Shown piece by piece: positions 60,651 through 64,000 of a DNA stretch of 64,000 nt. Within the stretch, counting starts at the first letter, position 1. Every line of letters starts with the position of its first letter. The position numbers and the translations under genes were made by a program. A model generated the notes under the pieces. The model saw nothing but the letters and a program-made list of their open reading frames with translations. It was not told the DNA's origin and ran no database searches. The stretch lies in the NCBI GenBank assembly GCA_963752505.1, contig CAVVYM010000006.1, positions 186,001-250,000 on the forward strand, in the 5' to 3' direction. The stretch is from JACJWR01 sp963752505. GTDB lineage: Bacteria > Actinomycetota > Actinomycetes > S36-B12 > UBA10799.

Positions 60651-61844
60651 ATGACCGCTCACCTGCCCCGTCGACGAACCGCCTGGCGTATCTCGCTCGC
60701 GGCCGCTGCGATCCTCGCCGGCGTCGGCACGCTGAACAGCCTGCGCAATCTGCGTGTGGTTCCCGCTCCCCCGGCCGACACTCCGACAACTGCCCGGCAG
60801 CGGGAGAGCATCACCGATTCAGTCTCGATTCTGCTTCCCCTGCGCGATGAAGCGCACCGGGTCGAGCCCTGCCTGGCCGCGCTGGCCGCCCAGGATTGCA
60901 GCGAGATCATCGTGCTCGACGACAACTCCAGCGACGGCACCGCTGAGGTCGTGCGCAGGGTGCTCGGTGGCGATGCGCGGCTGCGTCTCCTCGAAGACGG
61001 ATCCGAACCACCAGCTGGCTGGCTCGGAAAGACCTGGGCCTGCGCCCGCCTCGCGGCGCAGGCAACCGGCCAGGTACTGGTCTTCGTCGACGCTGACGTC
61101 GTGCTCAGCCCCGACGCTACGCTGCAGGCCCGCAGGATGCTCGAACGTGCCGACTACGACGTCATCTGCCCGTATCCGCGACAAGTGGCGGTCGGGATCA
61201 TCGGCCGATTGGTACAGCCCCTGCTCGAGTGGTCGTGGCTGACGACGCTGGTGCTCGACCGCGCCGCCACCAGCACCCGGCCGAGCACCGCGACCGGCAA
61301 CGGGCAGTTCCTCATGATTCGACGTCGCGCCTACGCCGCCGCCGGTGGTCACAGTGCCGTGCGATCCGACGTGATCGAAGACGTCGCACTCGTACGAGCA
61401 GTCAAGCGAGTCGGCGGAACAGGCGGGATGGCCGACGGGTCGCTGCTGGCAACCTGCCGGATGTACGACTCCGACCAGGAATTGATAGCCGGCTACACCA
61501 AGAGCCTGTGGTCCGCCTTCGGCTCCGTGCCGGGGGCAGTCGGCGCTGTCGGGATGATGGGCATGGTCTACCTCATGCCGGCCATCGCGGTGCTCGTGGG
61601 GCCGACTCGAACCGAGCGCCTGCTCGGCCTCGCCGGCTACGGTGCCGCTGCGGCGGGCCGCGTAGCGGTGGCTCGGCGCACAGGCCAACGGGTGGTGCCC
61701 GATGCGCTGGCGCATCCGTTCAGCATCGCTGCGTTCGCCGGACTGGTCGCCACATCGTTTCGCCGTCGACGGGCCGGGCAACTCAGCTGGCGAGGTCGTC
61801 CGGTGGTCGTGGTGCCGCGTGGTACCGGGGGGCCTCGCCCGTGA
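60651..61844 (+). CDS. cruG: CruG-like carotenoid glycosyltransferase (GT2)
   Basis: 397 aa. N-terminal membrane helix, then a GT2 domain: SILLPLRDEAHRVEPCLAAL, IIVLDDNSSDGTAEVV, VLVFVDADVVLSPDA (DxD, about residue 145), and GNGQFLMIRRRAYAAAGGH with DVIEDVALVRAVKR (ED acceptor motif, about 240). Two or three C-terminal membrane helices. Follows cruF by 10 bp, the known CruF-CruG pair. The 3' end overlaps the convergent dipeptidase by 62 bp. Confidence 0.78.
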   Translation: MTAHLPRRRTAWRISLAAAAILAGVGTLNSLRNLRVVPAPPADTPTTARQRESITDSVSILLPLRDEAHRVEPCLAALAAQDCSEIIVLDDNSSDGTAEVVRRVLGGDARLRLLEDGSEPPAGWLGKTWACARLAAQATGQVLVFVDADVVLSPDATLQARRMLERADYDVICPYPRQVAVGIIGRLVQPLLEWSWLTTLVLDRAATSTRPSTATGNGQFLMIRRRAYAAAGGHSAVRSDVIEDVALVRAVKRVGGTGGMADGSLLATCRMYDSDQELIAGYTKSLWSAFGSVPGAVGAVGMMGMVYLMPAIAVLVGPTRTERLLGLAGYGAAAAGRVAVARRTGQRVVPDALAHPFSIAAFAGLVATSFRRRRAGQLSWRGRPVVVVPRGTGGPRP

Positions 61845-62523
61845 CCGCAGCCCAGAGCCGGGTGCCGTACTCGAAGTGCCACCATTCCCTGGCCAGCACC
61901 ACGAATCCCTCGCTACTCATGGCCGCGTAGAGCAGCCGCCGCAACTGCCGGGCCGTCGAATCAGCGGGTGACGCCGGACTCACGTGCTCCAGCGCAGCGG
62001 CGAACGCACGCTCGGTGAACTCGTCGAAGTCCGTGCCGAGGCCAAGAGCCTGGCCCTCGAAGGTCAAAGTGAGGTCGACCGTGCCGCCGGTGCTGTGCGG
62101 GGTAGGTCTGCGTGGATCACCCGACGGCCTCGCCACGAACCCCACCGGTAGTCCCGGTTGCGCGTAGGCACGGTCGTAGAGGAACTGCTGCAACCGCGGG
62201 TCGCGCCAAGCATCGAAAACGGCGATTCCGAATGGTTCGGGCAGCCTCGCGGCGGCCGCTGTGAGCCGCTCGACCGCGCCCGACCGCAGGTAGGCGCCAT
62301 CGACGGCGTAGGGGAATCCGTGCCGCGCATACACCGCAACGTTGTGGACTCCGTCGAGGCGTACCAGCGGCTCACCGTCACCGACAGCGTCATCGCCAAC
62401 CGCAGGCAGCGGCCCTGCCCCGACCTCATCGGCATCCAACAGCGTGGGCAGCGGATCGACGATGACCTCGGTGGCCGCCGCGAGGGGGTGACCGGGCACC
62501 GTGGCCCACGCGTATTCGGACAT
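61783..62523 (-). CDS. VanX-type D-Ala-D-Ala dipeptidase (M15D)
   Basis: About 246 aa. Zinc motifs of M15 peptidases: PHSTGGTVDLTL (HxxxxxxD, about residue 132) and REWWHFEYGT (ExxH, about 220); the arginine in VFDAWRDPRLQQ is also typical. It cleaves D-Ala-D-Ala or related dipeptides; outside vancomycin clusters its role is probably peptidoglycan turnover. No signal peptide from ATG 62523, so cytoplasmic. A longer frame upstream is antisense to the next gene. Confidence 0.8.
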   Translation of the reverse strand: MSEYAWATVPGHPLAAATEVIVDPLPTLLDADEVGAGPLPAVGDDAVGDGEPLVRLDGVHNVAVYARHGFPYAVDGAYLRSGAVERLTAAAARLPEPFGIAVFDAWRDPRLQQFLYDRAYAQPGLPVGFVARPSGDPRRPTPHSTGGTVDLTLTFEGQALGLGTDFDEFTERAFAAALEHVSPASPADSTARQLRRLLYAAMSSEGFVVLAREWWHFEYGTRLWAAVTGEAPRYHAAPRPPDDLAS

Positions 62524-62566
62524 GGGCACATCGTGCCGCATCGGAGGGCTCTGGCACGCTGGGGGC

Positions 62567-64000
62567 GTGGCACGCATCGTGGTGGTTGGCGCCGGCATGG
62601 GCGGCATGGCGGTGGCGGCGCGGCTCTCCGTGAAGGGGCACGCCGTGACGATCCTGGAGCAGGGTGACACCTACGGGGGGAAGCTCGGCTCCTACCGCCG
62701 CGATGGTTTCGCGTTCGACACCGGGCCCAGCCTGCTCACGTTGCCTGCGGTGTACCGCGATCTGTTCATCAAGACCGGCCGCTCCGAACTCGATGATGTG
62801 GTCGACCTACGGCCCGTCGAACCCGGCTTTGCCTACACCTGGGCCGATGGCACGCGCGCGGAACTCCCCGGCGCGGGAGCCGGGGCTGTTGCGGCCGCCC
62901 TCGGCGACGCCCTCGGGGGTTCAGCCGCCGACGACTGGAAGGCGTTGATGCGCCGTGCAGCCGCCGTGTGGCGCCTGACCCGACGTCCGGTGCTGGAATC
63001 GCCGTTGACCAGCCTGCGTGACCTGCTCCCCCTGGCGCGCAGCGCCTCGGACATTCGCCTGGTCGCCCCCTGGCAAACGCTGCGCCGGGCGGGCACGTCA
63101 CAACTGCGCGACCCGCGCCTGGTCACCCTGCTTGACCGCTACGCGACCTACACCGGATCTGACCCGCGCAAAGCACCTGCGGCCTTGATCACCGTGCCCT
63201 ATGTGGAGCAGGCTTTCGGGGCCTGGCACATCGGCGGCGGGATCCGCATGCTCGCCGACGCGCTCTACGCGCGCCTGCTCGAGCGTTCGGTCAACGTCGA
63301 ATTCGGTGCGCCGGTGAGCCGAATCGAAACTGCTGGTGGACAGGTGCAGGCCGTGCACACCGCGAATGGGCAGCGCCTCGAAGCCGACGTTGTCGTGGCG
63401 AACGCCGACGCCACCGCGGTCTATTCGACGTTGGTCGATGATCCTGCCGCCCGGCCGGCCGCCCGATCTCTGGCCAAAGCGACGCCGTCGTTCTCCGGGT
63501 TCGTTCTACTGCTTGCCGTGAAGGGACGCACACCGGGCCTGGAACACCACAACGTCTGGTTTCCGGCCGACTACGACGCCGAGTTCGACTCACTGTTCGG
63601 CCGTGGCGCCAAGCCGGTGGAGGATCCGACCATCTACGTGTGCTCGCCGCACGACGACCTCATGCGTCCGGATGCGGACCACGAATCCTGGTTCGTGCTG
63701 GTCAATGCACCGCGCCAGGGCACCGGACCGGGCTGCATCGACTGGCGCGCGCCGGGACTGGCGCAGTCCTACGCCGACCACCTCATTGGCGTCATGGCGC
63801 GACGCGGCATCGACGTCGGCGATCGTCTGCTGTGGCGTGTGATTCGCACTCCCGCGGACCTTGAGGAGGAAGCGGCGGCTCCGGGCGGCGCCATCTACGG
63901 CACGTCCTCGAACGGCACCCGCGCTGCCTTTCTGCGCCCTGCCAACGAATCGCCGGTCAAGGGATTGTTCCTGGTGGGCGGATCCTCGCACCCCGGCGGC
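62567..64000 (+). CDS. CrtI/CrtD-family carotenoid desaturase (3' truncated by window edge)
   Basis: 478 residues visible, no stop before the window ends. N-terminal dinucleotide loop VVVGAGMGGMAVAARLSVKG, then GGKLGSYRRDGFAFDTGPSL, ATYTGSDPRKAPAAL near 195, and at the end GLFLVGGSSHPGG, which normally lies 30-40 residues before the C terminus. CrtI-type enzymes desaturate phytoene; the CrtD branch desaturates C-3',4' after CruF-type hydration, which fits this cluster better, but I cannot separate the two from sequence. GTG start; 43 bp from the divergent dipeptidase. Confidence 0.85.
   Translation, partial: MARIVVVGAGMGGMAVAARLSVKGHAVTILEQGDTYGGKLGSYRRDGFAFDTGPSLLTLPAVYRDLFIKTGRSELDDVVDLRPVEPGFAYTWADGTRAELPGAGAGAVAAALGDALGGSAADDWKALMRRAAAVWRLTRRPVLESPLTSLRDLLPLARSASDIRLVAPWQTLRRAGTSQLRDPRLVTLLDRYATYTGSDPRKAPAALITVPYVEQAFGAWHIGGGIRMLADALYARLLERSVNVEFGAPVSRIETAGGQVQAVHTANGQRLEADVVVANADATAVYSTLVDDPAARPAARSLAKATPSFSGFVLLLAVKGRTPGLEHHNVWFPADYDAEFDSLFGRGAKPVEDPTIYVCSPHDDLMRPDADHESWFVLVNAPRQGTGPGCIDWRAPGLAQSYADHLIGVMARRGIDVGDRLLWRVIRTPADLEEEAAAPGGAIYGTSSNGTRAAFLRPANESPVKGLFLVGGSSHPGG

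Noticed and set aside
59282..60652. 456-codon - strand open frame
   Set aside because: Antisense to the CrtA-like and CruF genes; no recognisable domain.

Overview
The window is a gene-dense, GC-rich chromosomal segment of an actinobacterium. I read this from the gene order (cofC - hup - leuD - leuC - ndgR - gltX, then leuB/serA/ilvC/ilvN/ilvB, as around mycobacterial hupB), a lysine-tailed HU protein, a eukaryotic-type (type 2) IleRS, a dcw cluster with SepF, YggT and DivIVA beside FtsZ, and a SAV_6107-HEPN/DnaE2/DinB block. MurE carries the meso-diaminopimelate signature. I cannot name the genus. There is no rRNA, CRISPR array, prophage or insertion sequence.

Layout. 1-1.5 kb: the end of cofC (coenzyme F420) and hup. 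1.5-23.8 kb: branched-chain amino acid and serine biosynthesis (leuD, leuC, the regulator ndgR, cimA, ilvE, leuB, leuA, serA, ilvC, ilvN, ilvB, ilvD), with gltX and tRNA-Gln/tRNA-Glu inside it. This block has two visible attenuation systems: a Leu-rich leader peptide before leuA, and an Ile-Leu-Val leader peptide with a classical terminator before ilvBN. A probable NdgR operator lies between leuC and ndgR. Small unrelated genes (GyrI-like protein, zinc-finger anti-sigma-like protein, CPBP protease, a rearranged photolyase-like protein, a VOC protein) sit between them. 23.9-28.3 kb: an alpha/beta hydrolase, an AbiEi/DUF559-like protein, rluD, lspA and a DksA/TraR-type protein.

28.4-50.4 kb: ileS on the + strand, then the complete division and cell-wall cluster on the - strand, in transcription order mraZ, rsmH, ftsL, ftsI, murE, murF, mraY, murD, ftsW, murG, murC, ftsQ, ftsZ, pgeF, yggS, sepF, yggT, divIVA-like. 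Most junctions are 1-4 bp overlaps, so the cluster is probably translationally coupled. A strong MraZ-box array overlaps the mraZ promoter.

50.5-57.2 kb: a DUF3040 membrane protein, then a DNA-damage operon (DUF6504, HEPN protein, DnaE2-type polymerase, DinB) with a near-consensus SOS box in front. 57.3-64.0 kb, + strand: a YbaK-like remnant, a degenerate ABC-ATPase-like protein, an alpha/beta hydrolase, and a carotenoid-tailoring group (CrtA-like, CruF-like, CruG-like, CrtI/CrtD-like, the last cut by the window end) with a convergent VanX-type dipeptidase.

Two essential or biosynthetic genes, leuA and murF, each contain one extra base that breaks the frame. Both repair perfectly on deleting that base, which points to sequencing or assembly errors rather than true pseudogenes.
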